Shown: positions 24,540 to 33,431, counted from the first letter of the stretch. The stretch: 64,000 nucleotides of DNA from DATAUD01 sp036501665 (GCA_036501665.1 DASXZW010000106.1:1-64000), one strand, 5' to 3'. The notes: a model not told the origin generated them from the letters alone. Numbers and translations are program-made.

Positions 24540-25088
24540 ATGCTGGTGGTGTCTGAGCGCGAACAACTGCCCGTGGCCGAAGCCAGAAACGGCGATGCCG
24601 CCGCCTGGAACACGTTGTTCAAACGCTACCAAATGCCTCTTTACAGTTATGTGTTCGAACTTCTTCACGATGAACAGGCCAGTCTCGACGTGGTGCAGGA
24701 ATCGTTCATCAATGCCGCGCGCCACATTGGAACGCTGCGCGAAGACCGGAAGTTCGGATCATGGCTGTTCGGCGTCGCGCATCAGAAATGCGTTCAGCGC
24801 TGGCGCAAGCGGCGCGAGAACGAGCAACCCATCGACGAGATCGAGGAGGATTACGCAGATCCAGGCGTTGGCCCCGAGGAAATCCTTATCCGCAAGGAGC
24901 AGGAGGAGGAGTTCATGAAAATTCTCGAACAACTGGCGCCAGCGCACAGGTCGGTTTTGCTGCTGCATTTCATCGAGGATTTTTCCCTCGAAGAAATCGC
25001 CGCCGTCACGGGAACTCAGGTGGGCACCGTGAAATCACGGCTGCATTACGCGAAAAAATCGCTCAAAAAACAATTGGAGCAAAAATGA
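24540..25088 (+). CDS. RpoE-like ECF sigma factor
   Basis: 182 residues of a standard ECF sigma. Region 2: AWNTLFKRYQMPLYSYVFE, DVVQESFINAARHI and KFGSWLFGVAHQKCVQRWRKRR. Region 4: LAPAHRSVLLLHFIEDFSLEEIA, then GTQVGTVKSRLHYAKKSLKKQL. It overlaps the next gene by four bases (ATGA), the arrangement typical of sigma and anti-sigma pairs. The start at 24540 is accepted because ERE--VAEARNGDAAAW is the usual N-terminus. It is the third ECF gene in the window. Confidence 0.92.
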   Translation: MLVVSEREQLPVAEARNGDAAAWNTLFKRYQMPLYSYVFELLHDEQASLDVVQESFINAARHIGTLREDRKFGSWLFGVAHQKCVQRWRKRRENEQPIDEIEEDYADPGVGPEEILIRKEQEEEFMKILEQLAPAHRSVLLLHFIEDFSLEEIAAVTGTQVGTVKSRLHYAKKSLKKQLEQK

Positions 25089-25480
25089 AAACGCCGTGCG
25101 AAATTCTTTTTGGCAGGCACGAAAACGCCGGCCCAAGACTGGACGAAATCCGGCGGGAAATCGTCGGTCGCATTGACGCACCACGAAAGTCGATTTCAGA
25201 AACCCTATGGTGCGAGCTGATTGTGCCGGCGCAGCGGGCCTGGATGTGTTTTGGCGCGGGATGGGTTGTGGTGCTTGCTTTGAACATAATCGCTGGCGGC
25301 GACTCTTCGGTCAGCGCGGCGAAATCGGAACCGGTCAAACCGGACAGCGTTATTGCACTGCAGCGGCAGGAGCAATTGATGGCGCGACTGGCTGAAAACG
25401 AAGGCTCCCCGCCTTCTCCCGCCGAAGCGCCGGAGCGTCGTCCGCGCAGCGAGGTGCGTGTCGAGTATAAGGTTGTTTGA
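25085..25480 (+). CDS. Single-span membrane protein, probable anti-sigma or sigma-operon partner
   Basis: 131 residues from the ATG in the ATGA overlap. The longer open frame to 24761 lies inside the sigma gene and is not used. About 60 cytoplasmic residues, one membrane helix (AWMCFGAGWVVVLALNIIAGG) and an extracytoplasmic Pro/Arg-rich tail give the topology of an anti-sigma factor, but the HxxxCxxC zinc motif of ZAS-type anti-sigmas is absent. The function is inferred from position. It is followed after 3 bases by a membrane-anchored protein in the same operon. Confidence 0.7.
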   Translation: MKTPCEILFGRHENAGPRLDEIRREIVGRIDAPRKSISETLWCELIVPAQRAWMCFGAGWVVVLALNIIAGGDSSVSAAKSEPVKPDSVIALQRQEQLMARLAENEGSPPSPAEAPERRPRSEVRVEYKVV

Positions 25481-25483
25481 CTT

Positions 25484-27058
25484 ATGGAAACCGAAACGAA
25501 ACGTCTGTCGCTCTCACGATTTGTTCGCTGGAAATTTTGGCGGAACGTATTGGTGCTCCTGGCCGGACTGGTCACAGTTTATGCGTTGTTTTGCGCTGAA
25601 GAAAATCTTCGCGGAAAGCGCGCGTGGGAAGCTTACAAAAGTGAGGTGGAAGCCAAAGGCGAAGTTCTCGATTTTAGAAAGTTCGTGCCGCCACCGGTTC
25701 CAGACGACCAGAACTTCGCTGCAATTCCGTTCTTCGCGCAGCTTTTTGATTACATTCCGGGGACCCATACTTTGCGCGATACAAATAGCTGGACCCGGGT
25801 TGGCATACTTACGTCGCTTCTGCCGAATAGCGTGCATGATTTGGACGGTGGCTACTGGCGTCATGCCAAATCGTTGGATTTTGTTGATCTCGCGAATAAA
25901 TGGGAAACCACAAATCGATCCTCGCAGAACCCGCCTGCATTCACCACCGACCAAACCTCGAATGCTATTGAATTTATTACTGGCAAGCTCGAACCGGCGA
26001 CGGCGGTTATCGAAGAAATGCGAAAAGCAAGTCAACGCCCTTACAGCCGTTTCAATGTTGAATATGACGCAGAACCGAAGTTCTCCATCATACTGCCGCA
26101 CCTGGCGGGGATCAACAGCGCGTACCGAATATTGGCGCTTCGGAGTTGCGCTGAGCTTCAGTCAGGCGGGACTGACGCCGCCTTTGCGGACACCAGGCTG
26201 ATGTTCCGCCTTGTTCATTCCCTTCAAAGCGAACCGTTCCTTGTCTCACAATTGGTGCGCGCGGCCAGCTTCGGCGCGACTTTGCAGCCTGTATGGGAGG
26301 GGCTTGAACAACGAAAATGGTCGGATGAACAATTGAAGGAATTGATCAGCGAGTTGCGCGGGCTTGATTTCACCGGCGACGCCATGCGCTGCCTCCAGGC
26401 GGAACAAAGTTTTTGCGACACATTTTTCGAGCAGCTTCGAAAGAGCCGGAATCCGATGCAGGATATTTCCGATGTCGTCGGAAATGACAACAACTTCTCC
26501 ACACCGGACTTTCCCGCTGAACTCCTTGTCATGCTCGCCCCGTCAGGATGGTTTTATTTGGAGCAACTCAATTATCACAAGCTGTACTATAACCAAACAG
26601 TCGGAGTGCTAAGCCCGAACCGTGTTGACCCTGACCTTGCGAATGAAAGGAAAAACCCGTCGTTCGGAGGGAATTCATTTGCATCTGCCTTTTTGAAACA
26701 TGAAGAAATGGCGAAGCTGCTTTTGCCGTCGCTCCAATCATTCGTGTTTAAAGTCACGCGTGCTCAAACCGGAGCCAACCTGGCGGCCATCGGGTGTGCT
26801 TTGGAACGCTACCGACTCAAACACGGCAATTATCCGGAAAACCTGTCTGCGCTTGCGCCGGAATATCTGCCCGCCATCCCCAAAGACCTTATCATGGATC
26901 AACCGCTGAAATACCATCTCACCGCGAACGGAACTTTTATCCTTTATTCTGTCGGATGGAACAATAAGGACGATGGCGGCATTGCCGTGAAAGGTAACAA
27001 AGACATGACAGAAGGCGATTGGGTGTGGGAATATCCTGCCGCGTCTGTGTCGCGCTGA
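25484..27058 (+). CDS. Membrane-anchored protein of unknown function in the sigma operon
   Basis: 524 residues. After a basic start one helix (NVLVLLAGLVTVYALFC) anchors a large extracytoplasmic domain. The last 110 residues (AAIGCALERYRLKHGNYPENL, then ALAPEYLPAIPKDLIMDQPL, then FILYSVGWNNKDDGG) strongly resemble the C-terminal part of verrucomicrobial pseudopilin-like proteins, where the YR--HG-YP motif recurs, but here there is no prepilin leader. The first 400 residues are not recognised. Being third in a sigma/anti-sigma operon, it may be the envelope sensor or the main effector. This is inference. Confidence 0.65.
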   Translation: METETKRLSLSRFVRWKFWRNVLVLLAGLVTVYALFCAEENLRGKRAWEAYKSEVEAKGEVLDFRKFVPPPVPDDQNFAAIPFFAQLFDYIPGTHTLRDTNSWTRVGILTSLLPNSVHDLDGGYWRHAKSLDFVDLANKWETTNRSSQNPPAFTTDQTSNAIEFITGKLEPATAVIEEMRKASQRPYSRFNVEYDAEPKFSIILPHLAGINSAYRILALRSCAELQSGGTDAAFADTRLMFRLVHSLQSEPFLVSQLVRAASFGATLQPVWEGLEQRKWSDEQLKELISELRGLDFTGDAMRCLQAEQSFCDTFFEQLRKSRNPMQDISDVVGNDNNFSTPDFPAELLVMLAPSGWFYLEQLNYHKLYYNQTVGVLSPNRVDPDLANERKNPSFGGNSFASAFLKHEEMAKLLLPSLQSFVFKVTRAQTGANLAAIGCALERYRLKHGNYPENLSALAPEYLPAIPKDLIMDQPLKYHLTANGTFILYSVGWNNKDDGGIAVKGNKDMTEGDWVWEYPAASVSR

Positions 27059-27188
27059 ACGGGGAGCTTTTCACTTTCCCCTGCTTGCAAATGATGATTG
27101 AAATGTTGAGGCTACTGCTGTCCCGATAATCCCTCCAACGCTTGCTTTATTATTGGCAAAAAGCCTGAATGTGAGTAAGATTACCAAC

Positions 27189-27458
27189 ATGCAGGCGAGT
27201 CCGAATGCCACTGAAATGTTGGGGCGCGTCATTGAACCGCTTGGACGATGCTTCACTTCGTCTTCGGCGCGGGAAATCCTTTCTCTTAAGGCTGATGAAT
27301 CGGCTGTTCATCGGATTGGCGAGTTAGCATCGAAATGCGGGGCCGGCACACTAACTCCTCAAGAAGAGGCCGAATATCAGGTGTTTATCGAAGTCGGAGA
27401 CTTGGTCGCCATTCTCCAGGCAAAAGCGCGCCGTTTTCTGTCAGAACAACCGGCGTAA
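27189..27458 (+). CDS. Small acidic protein paired with an HNH nuclease
   Basis: 89 residues from the ATG at 27189. TTG at 27153 and GTG at 27171 are in-frame alternatives with no better ribosome site. Content is helical (LKADESAVHRIGELASKCGAGTLTPQEEAEYQVFIEVGDLVAILQAKARRFL). The stop TAA shares a base with the nuclease ATG, so the two genes are coupled. This helical partner is often seen directly before HNH genes of this type in cyanobacteria and Planctomycetes, from memory. Whether it inhibits, scaffolds or regulates the nuclease is not known. Confidence 0.65.
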   Translation: MQASPNATEMLGRVIEPLGRCFTSSSAREILSLKADESAVHRIGELASKCGAGTLTPQEEAEYQVFIEVGDLVAILQAKARRFLSEQPA

Positions 27459-27859
27459 TGTCGGAACGCCTTCGACAATTCATCCGAAATCGGGCCACTT
27501 TTCGCTGCGAGTATTGTCATTTTCGAGAGGAGGATATTCCCCTGTGGCCGTTCCATATCGATCACATCATTTCCCAGCAACATGCGGGACCCACTGAAGT
27601 TGAGAATCTGGCATGGGCTTGTCAGCGGTGTAACTTGTGCAAGGGGACAAATCTAACCGGTTTTGATCCGGAATCTGGACAGATAGTTCGACTATTTAAC
27701 CCACGCTCGCAGGCCTGGGAGGAGCATTTTCAATCAAAAGGCCATCTCATCATCGGCCAAACGCCAATAGGGCGCGCAACGATTTTCCTTCTCCAAATGA
27801 ATTGTCCGGCACGTCAGGAATTACGAGGAGAATTGATCGCTCTCGGTGTTTGGCCGTAG
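27458..27859 (+). CDS. HNH endonuclease
   Basis: 133 residues from the ATG at 27458 (the longer frame to 27335 overlaps the preceding gene). The HNH core is complete: zinc pair CEYCH, the HIDHIIS catalytic His cluster, the central Asn region (VENLAWAC) and the second zinc pair CQRCN. The expected activity is metal-dependent DNA cleavage. The rest has no extra domain. Coupling to a small acidic protein suggests a toxin/antidote or a mobile-element remnant, but no transposase or restriction subunit is nearby. Confidence 0.85.
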   Translation: MSERLRQFIRNRATFRCEYCHFREEDIPLWPFHIDHIISQQHAGPTEVENLAWACQRCNLCKGTNLTGFDPESGQIVRLFNPRSQAWEEHFQSKGHLIIGQTPIGRATIFLLQMNCPARQELRGELIALGVWP

Positions 27860-27903
27860 AAATCTGAGGTTTCTTTAATTGTGCCAGCGACTCTGCCGGT
27901 TAG

Positions 27904-28833
27904 TCACTTTTCGCCAACAGCGAGGACAGTTTGGAAATGCGGGGGTTGCTCCTCGCGGGCGACGACGGAGACTTCGATTTTTTTAAAACCAGCGGTTTCG
28001 AGCCAATTGTGCAAATCACTTTCCGTGAAGCCGAGCCAGCGGTCGCCGTATAATTCGCGGGCCTGCTCGAAATTGTGCTGCAACAAATCGAGAATCACCA
28101 CCTGACCGCCGGGACGCAAAATGCGGAAGGTGCTCAAAATTCCTTCGCCCGGATTGGCCGCGTGGTGCAATGCTTGACTCAGCAGCGCGACATCGACGCT
28201 CTCCAGTTCAATGGGCGGGTTCTCCAATTCACCCAGGCGGAATTCGAGGTTCTTGATTTTGTTCTTTTTCGCCTTCGCCGCGCCGAATTCCACCATCTTC
28301 ATGGAATTATCAACCGCGATGACTTTTTTTGCGCGGCGCGCGAGCAATTCGCTGAGCAATCCTTCCCCTGCCCCCAAATCGGCAACGACCAGCGGCGGGA
28401 GAAGATGCAGGAGCAGTTGCCCAAATGCCTGCCAGGATCGACCGGGACCGTAACTGCGGTCAAAGCGCCCCGCGACTTGATTGAAATAAAGCTGCGCCTG
28501 TTGCGTTCGGCGGACGAGAATGCGCTTGAGGTTCGCCTGGTCGGAAGCGTGTTCCGCCAATTCATGCGCACCGCGAACAGCCAATTGAATGAACTCGTTT
28601 GCTGTCGGATCGGCGTGGGAGGTGATTCGGTAAAAGGTCCTTTTCCCTTCTCGACGCGATTCCAACAGTTCCGATTCCTGGAGCAAACCGAGATGCGTCG
28701 AAATGCGCGACTGCCCCATGCGCGTGATTTCCTGCATCTCGTGGACAGACAGTTCGTTCCGTTCCAGAAGCGCGATGATGCGCAATCTCGTCGGGTCCGA
28801 CAGCGCCCGCAAAGCTTTTAGTGTTCCGGCCAT
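27904..28833 (-). CDS. ArsR-family regulator fused to a SAM-dependent methyltransferase domain (SahR-like)
   Basis: 309 residues. Residues 1-90 are an ArsR-type winged helix (LSDPTRLRIIALLERNELSVHE, then GQSRISTHLGLLQESELLESRREGKRTFYRIT). Residues about 140-305 are a class I methyltransferase fold with the SAM site VADLGAGEGLLSELL and IAVDNS. No metal-binding Cys set is visible. It is divergent from metK with 86 bases between. Such fusions next to metK/ahcY include SahR of Proteobacteria, which represses SAM-cycle genes in response to S-adenosylhomocysteine. The same role is inferred here from domain order and neighbours. Confidence 0.85.
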   Translation of the reverse strand: MAGTLKALRALSDPTRLRIIALLERNELSVHEMQEITRMGQSRISTHLGLLQESELLESRREGKRTFYRITSHADPTANEFIQLAVRGAHELAEHASDQANLKRILVRRTQQAQLYFNQVAGRFDRSYGPGRSWQAFGQLLLHLLPPLVVADLGAGEGLLSELLARRAKKVIAVDNSMKMVEFGAAKAKKNKIKNLEFRLGELENPPIELESVDVALLSQALHHAANPGEGILSTFRILRPGGQVVILDLLQHNFEQARELYGDRWLGFTESDLHNWLETAGFKKIEVSVVAREEQPPHFQTVLAVGEK

Positions 28834-28871
28834 GCAAATAAAAAAGGTTGACGATACCTGCTTGCATAATA

Positions 28872-28889
28872 TATCTTCCCATCAAGATA
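28872..28889. promoter_or_regulatory. Candidate operator between the ArsR-methyltransferase gene and metK
   Basis: tatctt (28872-28877) and aagata (28884-28889) form a perfect inverted repeat with a 6-base spacer, centred in the only shared promoter region. It is a fitting size for an ArsR-family dimer site covering both divergent promoters. There is not enough room here for a SAM riboswitch. Confidence 0.5.
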
Positions 28890-28919
28890 CGTCAATATGT
28901 ACGTTGGCCCTAATTAAAC

Positions 28920-30098
28920 ATGAATAAAAATTACATCTTCTCATCTGAATCCGTCGGGGAAGGTCATCCTGACAAAGTTTGCGACACAATCTCCGATGCC
29001 GTGCTGGACGCCCATTTGGAGCAAGACCCGCGCAGTCGTGTGGCTTGCGAAACTTATGCCAAGAGCAACATGGTGGTTGTCGGCGGCGAAATCACCACGA
29101 AGGCAAAAGTTCAGATCAACGACATCGTCCGCAAGGCCATTGCTGATATTGGTTACGTCCACGATGACGATGTTTTTCATGCTGAGAAGGTTTTTATTAC
29201 CAATTTGGTGACACGCCAAAGCCCGGATATTTCGCAGGGCGTTGACGCGAAGGCCGCTGAAGGCAAAGACACCGCCGAACAAGGCGCGGGCGACCAGGGT
29301 TTGATGTTTGGTTTTGCCTGCGATGAGACGCCGGAATTGATGCCCGCGCCGATCATGTTCGCCCATCGTTTGGGTCGTGAACTGAATCGCGTTCGCAAGT
29401 CAGGCAAAGTCGCCTGGTTGCGGCCCGATTCCAAGACGCAGGTTTCCGTTCAATATGAAAACGGCAAGCCGGTGCGCATCGTCAACGTCGTGGTTTCCAC
29501 ACAACACGCCGCAGATGTCAAACACAAGGAAATCCGCGATTTCATCATCAAGGAAATCATCCAGAAAGTTCTTCCAAAAGAGATGCTGGACAAGAACACC
29601 CAGTTTTTGATCAACCCCACCGGACGATTCGTCGTCGGCGGCCCCCAAGGCGACACCGGGTTGACCGGGCGCAAGATCATCGTCGATAGCTACGGCGGCA
29701 CAGGACGGCACGGCGGCGGCGCGTTCAGCGGAAAAGACCCGTCCAAGGTCGATCGCAGCGCGGCTTACATGGGCCGTTATGTCGCCAAGAATATTGTGGC
29801 GTCGGGATTGGCAACTCGCGCGGAAATTCAATTTGCCTACGCGATTGGATATCCTGACCCAGTGTCGATCTGTGTTGACACGTTCGGGACAGGCGTCGTG
29901 AGCGACGAAAAAATTGAGCAGGCGGTTTCAGAAGTTTTCAATTTCAAACCAGCGGCGATCATCAAGCAATTGAATTTGCTGCGACCGATTTATTCCAGGA
30001 CGACCAACTACGGTCACTTCGGAAAAATTGACGACACGAACAGCCTCACGTGGGAAAAAACCGACAAGGCAGCCGCCCTCAAAAAAGCAGCCAAATAA
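28920..30098 (+). CDS. metK: S-adenosylmethionine synthetase
   Basis: 392 residues, full length. It makes SAM from methionine and ATP in the cytoplasm. Signature stretches: SESVGEGHPDKVCDTISDAVLDA at the N-terminus, GAGDQGLMFGFACDET (ATP site), KTQVSVQY, GRFVVGGPQGDTGLTGRKI and YGGTGRHGGGAFSGKDPSKVDRS near the C-terminus, all intact. It is the first gene of metK-ahcY, with nadC and birA following in the same direction at short spacing. The divergent regulator upstream and the palindrome between them suggest control by the SAM/SAH balance. Confidence 0.98.
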   Translation: MNKNYIFSSESVGEGHPDKVCDTISDAVLDAHLEQDPRSRVACETYAKSNMVVVGGEITTKAKVQINDIVRKAIADIGYVHDDDVFHAEKVFITNLVTRQSPDISQGVDAKAAEGKDTAEQGAGDQGLMFGFACDETPELMPAPIMFAHRLGRELNRVRKSGKVAWLRPDSKTQVSVQYENGKPVRIVNVVVSTQHAADVKHKEIRDFIIKEIIQKVLPKEMLDKNTQFLINPTGRFVVGGPQGDTGLTGRKIIVDSYGGTGRHGGGAFSGKDPSKVDRSAAYMGRYVAKNIVASGLATRAEIQFAYAIGYPDPVSICVDTFGTGVVSDEKIEQAVSEVFNFKPAAIIKQLNLLRPIYSRTTNYGHFGKIDDTNSLTWEKTDKAAALKKAAK

Positions 30099-30109
30099 TT
30101 AAATATAAT

Positions 30110-31558
30110 ATGTCATCCAAACTTGTTTCGTCCCGCAAAGGCAAAACGACCGTTGTTGAGGATTTCAAGGTCAAGGACCTGAGCCTCGCCGAGTATGGCC
30201 GCAAAGCCATCGACATCTCCGAGCACGAAATGCCCGGCCTGATGTCAATACGCCGCAAATACGCGACTTCAAAACCGCTGAAAGGCGTGCGCATCACCGG
30301 TTCCCTGCACATGACCATCGAAACAGCCGTGCTGATCGAGAGTCTTGTGGCTCTTGGCGCAACGGTCCGTTGGGCCAGTTGCAATATTTTTTCCACACAA
30401 GACCATGCTGCGGCTGCAATTGCTGCCGCTGGAGTGCCGGTTTTCGCCTGGAAAGGTGAATCGCTCGAGGAATATTGGGATTGCACCTTCCGTGCCCTCG
30501 CCTTCCCCGGAGATCAAGGCCCGCAATTGATCGTCGATGACGGCGGCGATGCGACCTTGCTGATCCACAAAGGTTACGAATTGGAAAACGGCGACAAATG
30601 GGTCAACAGTCCCAGCGCGTCGCACGAAGAGGATGTCATCAAGACTTTGCTCAAGCGCGTTGCGAAGGAACGTCCGCGTTTCTGGCATGGCGTTGTCAAA
30701 GATTGGCGCGGCGTCAGCGAGGAAACGACGACCGGAGTCCATCGTCTTTACCAGATGAAGGAAGCCGGGAAACTTTTGGTTCCCGCGATCAACGTCAACG
30801 ACTCAGTCACCAAATCCAAGTTTGACAACCTTTATGGTTGCCGCGAATCGCTGGCCGACGGCATCAAGCGCGCCACCGATGTCATGGTCGCCGGCAAAGT
30901 CGCTTGCGTTTGCGGTTACGGCGATGTCGGAAAAGGCTCGGCACATTCGCTTCGCGGATTTGGCGCGCGTGTTATCGTGACGGAAATTGATCCGATCAAT
31001 GCGTTGCAGGCGGCGATGGAAGGGTTTGAAGTCGATACGATCGAAGCGACATTGGGCGCGGCGGATATTTATGTGACCTGCACCGGCAATTGCGAAGTCA
31101 TTACAGTGGATCATCTGAAAAAGATGAAAGACCAGGCAATCGTCTGCAACATCGGCCACTTTGACAACGAGATCCAGGTCGATTTGCTCAACAAGGCGCC
31201 CGGTGTCAAGAAACTCAACATCAAGCCGCAGGTTGACAAATACACATTCCCCAAAGGCAACGCCATTTATCTGCTCGCCGAAGGACGGCTCGTCAATCTG
31301 GGATGCGCAACAGGTCATCCGAGCTTTGTCATGTCGAATTCCTTCTCAAACCAGGTGCTGGCGCAATTGGACTTGTGGAAAAACAAGGACACTTACAAGG
31401 CCGAAGTCTATCGCCTTCCCAAGAAGCTCGACGAAGAAGTCGCGCGGTTGCACCTGGAAAAGATCGGCGTGAAGCTGACCCAACTCACCAAGAAACAGGC
31501 CGATTACCTTGGCGTTTCGCCCGACGGACCTTACAAGCCGGAACATTACCGGTACTAA
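30110..31558 (+). CDS. ahcY: S-adenosylhomocysteine hydrolase (adenosylhomocysteinase)
   Basis: 482 residues from the ATG at 30110. The open frame extends back into metK, but those 20 residues match nothing. It reversibly splits SAH into adenosine and homocysteine with tightly bound NAD. Visible features: the substrate domain (HMTIETAVLIESLVALGA, NIFSTQDHAAAAIA), the NAD Rossmann motif GYGDVGKGSAHSLRGFG, the GCATGHPSFVMSNSF segment and the C-terminal PYKPEHYRY, whose Lys and Tyr reach the partner subunit. Eleven bases from metK, so cotranscribed. It completes the methyl cycle and relieves product inhibition of methyltransferases. Confidence 0.98.
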   Translation: MSSKLVSSRKGKTTVVEDFKVKDLSLAEYGRKAIDISEHEMPGLMSIRRKYATSKPLKGVRITGSLHMTIETAVLIESLVALGATVRWASCNIFSTQDHAAAAIAAAGVPVFAWKGESLEEYWDCTFRALAFPGDQGPQLIVDDGGDATLLIHKGYELENGDKWVNSPSASHEEDVIKTLLKRVAKERPRFWHGVVKDWRGVSEETTTGVHRLYQMKEAGKLLVPAINVNDSVTKSKFDNLYGCRESLADGIKRATDVMVAGKVACVCGYGDVGKGSAHSLRGFGARVIVTEIDPINALQAAMEGFEVDTIEATLGAADIYVTCTGNCEVITVDHLKKMKDQAIVCNIGHFDNEIQVDLLNKAPGVKKLNIKPQVDKYTFPKGNAIYLLAEGRLVNLGCATGHPSFVMSNSFSNQVLAQLDLWKNKDTYKAEVYRLPKKLDEEVARLHLEKIGVKLTQLTKKQADYLGVSPDGPYKPEHYRY

Positions 31559-31601
31559 TTGAAATCGACACGGGCGCGCGCCAGTTTGTATAGTTCACGA
31601 C

Positions 31602-32456
31602 TTGAACGTTGATCTTGAACTGGTGCGCGCCGCGTTGCGCGAAGATATCGGCAGCGGGGACGCGACAACGCTGGCAACTGTCCCTGAGAATTCAATCGCA
31701 TCTGCGGTAATGGTGGCGCGTGAGCCACTGGTCGTTTGCGGGCTGGAACTTGCCGAGGCGGTATTTCACGAAGTTTGCCCCGCCATTGAAATTCAGCGCG
31801 AGGCCGACGACGGGCAACGCGTGAACCGAGGAGCGGTTCTACTTCGGCTGCGCGGACCCGCGCGCGGACTCTTGACTGCAGAACGTGTCGCTCTGAATTT
31901 TGTCCAGCGTCTTTGCGGCATTGCCACTCTGACATCACGTTTTGTCGAAATGATTGCCGGAACATCGGCAAAAATATTGGACACGCGCAAGACCACGCCG
32001 GGTTTGCGCGTTCTGGAAAAATACGCCGTGACAAAGGGAGGCGGTGTCAATTATCGGATTGGACTTTACGACCAGATTCTCATCAAGGACAACCATCTGG
32101 AGGCATTGCGCCTCGAACCGCCCAACGCCATCGAAGCCGCCGTCCGCCGCGCGCGCGCGCAATATCCGCAACTGAAAGTTGAAGTGGAGGCTGACAATCT
32201 GGAGCAGGTCCAACAAGCGCTGCTGGCGCGGGCAGATTATATTTTGCTTGACAACATGTCGGTTGAAGATCTTCGCGCAGCGGTCTGGCTCGTAAACGGC
32301 AAAGCAAAGACCGAAGCCAGCGGAGGCGTCTCGTTGCCGACAGTTCGCGCGATCGCGGAAACCGGCGTTGATTTCATTTCGGTGGGCGCGCTGACACACT
32401 CGGCCCGCGCCTCGGACATCGCGCTCGATTTTGAGCCGCCAGGAAACAAAAAATGA
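31602..32456 (+). CDS. nadC: Nicotinate-nucleotide pyrophosphorylase (carboxylating)
   Basis: 284 residues. It converts quinolinate and PRPP to nicotinate mononucleotide, CO2 and PPi in NAD synthesis. Family motifs: ALREDIGSGDATT near the N-terminus, LTAERVALNFVQRLCGIAT, the active-site stretch KILDTRKTTPGLRVLEKYAV with KGGGVNYRIGLYDQILIKDNH, then EVEADNLEQVQQAL and ASGGVSLPTVRAIAETGVDFISVG. The likely start is TTG at 31602, as no ATG precedes the conserved N-terminus. The stop overlaps the birA start (ATGA), so these two cofactor genes are coupled. Confidence 0.95.
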   Translation: MNVDLELVRAALREDIGSGDATTLATVPENSIASAVMVAREPLVVCGLELAEAVFHEVCPAIEIQREADDGQRVNRGAVLLRLRGPARGLLTAERVALNFVQRLCGIATLTSRFVEMIAGTSAKILDTRKTTPGLRVLEKYAVTKGGGVNYRIGLYDQILIKDNHLEALRLEPPNAIEAAVRRARAQYPQLKVEVEADNLEQVQQALLARADYILLDNMSVEDLRAAVWLVNGKAKTEASGGVSLPTVRAIAETGVDFISVGALTHSARASDIALDFEPPGNKK

Positions 32457-33427
32457 CGGTGGATGCGAAAATCCTCTCTGCGTTGCGCGCGGCGCCGTGG
32501 GGAGTTTCCGGCGCGGACCTGGCGCGAAACCTCGGAATAACTCGCGCCGGTGTCTGGGGCCACGTTGAACAACTTCGCGCCAGCGGGTATGACATCGAGG
32601 CCAGTCCGCATCTCGGTTATCGACTGGTTGGAACGCCGGACGCCCTCCATGCAGACGATTTGTATTCGCGCCTCGGCGAAACACGTGTCATCGGAAAGGA
32701 AATTAAAGTCTTTCGCGAAACCACTTCCACCAACGACGTTGCCGCGCGACTGGCCCGAGGCAAAGCCGTCGAAGGAACTGTCGTGTTTGCGGAATCGCAA
32801 ACCAAGGGCCGGGGGCGAATGGGACGAACATGGCTCTCGCCGACTGGAAAAGGTTTATGGTTCACTGTTCTGTTGCGCCCGGATATTCCTCCGCAACAGG
32901 CGACGCAATTGACCGTGGCCGCCGCGACTGCCATCTCGCGCGCCGTGACGATGCAAACCGGCATCATTCCTGAAATCAAATGGCCGAATGACATTCTAAT
33001 CCGGGGGAAAAAAATTTGCGGCATCCTCACGGAAATGAGCGCGGAAATGGATTACCTGAAAGAAGTTCTTCTGGGAATCGGAATGGACGTTAATCTTGAC
33101 GCTACAGACTTCCCCCCTTCCCTGCGCAAAATTGCAACGTCGCTGAAAATTGAATCCGGCCAGAAAGTAAACCGCTCTGAACTGGCTGTTGCCATGCTGC
33201 GCGAACTCGACCGCGATTATGAGCGTGTCAAGAATGGAAAGTTTGACGAGATTACGGACGAATGGCAGGAACGTTGCAGCACGCTGGGCCAGCAAGTGTC
33301 AATACAAGTTGGCAACCGTGTCATCCGTGGATGCGCCGAGGCGCTGGACGACGACGGTGCCCTGCTCGTTCGTGGCCCCAACGACCTTTTGGAGCGCATC
33401 ATCGGCGGCGATGTGACGCTGGGATAA
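32453..33427 (+). CDS. birA: Biotin-protein ligase with N-terminal HTH (BirA)
   Basis: 324 residues starting in the ATGA overlap with nadC. It activates biotin to biotinyl-AMP and attaches it to the biotin carboxyl carrier protein. The first 65 residues form a winged helix (GVSGADLARNLGITRAGVWGHVEQLRASGYDIE), so it may also act as the biotin-responsive repressor. The catalytic domain has TTSTNDVAARL, QTKGRGRMGRTWLSP, KWPNDILI and KICGILTEM, and the C-terminal SH3-like domain ends IIGGDVTLG. No partner biotin gene is present in the window. Confidence 0.95.
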   Translation: MTVDAKILSALRAAPWGVSGADLARNLGITRAGVWGHVEQLRASGYDIEASPHLGYRLVGTPDALHADDLYSRLGETRVIGKEIKVFRETTSTNDVAARLARGKAVEGTVVFAESQTKGRGRMGRTWLSPTGKGLWFTVLLRPDIPPQQATQLTVAAATAISRAVTMQTGIIPEIKWPNDILIRGKKICGILTEMSAEMDYLKEVLLGIGMDVNLDATDFPPSLRKIATSLKIESGQKVNRSELAVAMLRELDRDYERVKNGKFDEITDEWQERCSTLGQQVSIQVGNRVIRGCAEALDDDGALLVRGPNDLLERIIGGDVTLG

Positions 33428-33431
33428 GTAT

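Noticed and set aside
24761..25084. N-terminal extension of the single-span protein after the third sigma factor
   Set aside because: It is an out-of-frame reading of the sigma gene. The ATG at 25085 in the overlap is the natural start.
28834..28919. SAM riboswitch before metK
   Set aside because: Only 86 bases separate the divergent genes and no SAM-I or SAM-II helices or conserved core are visible.
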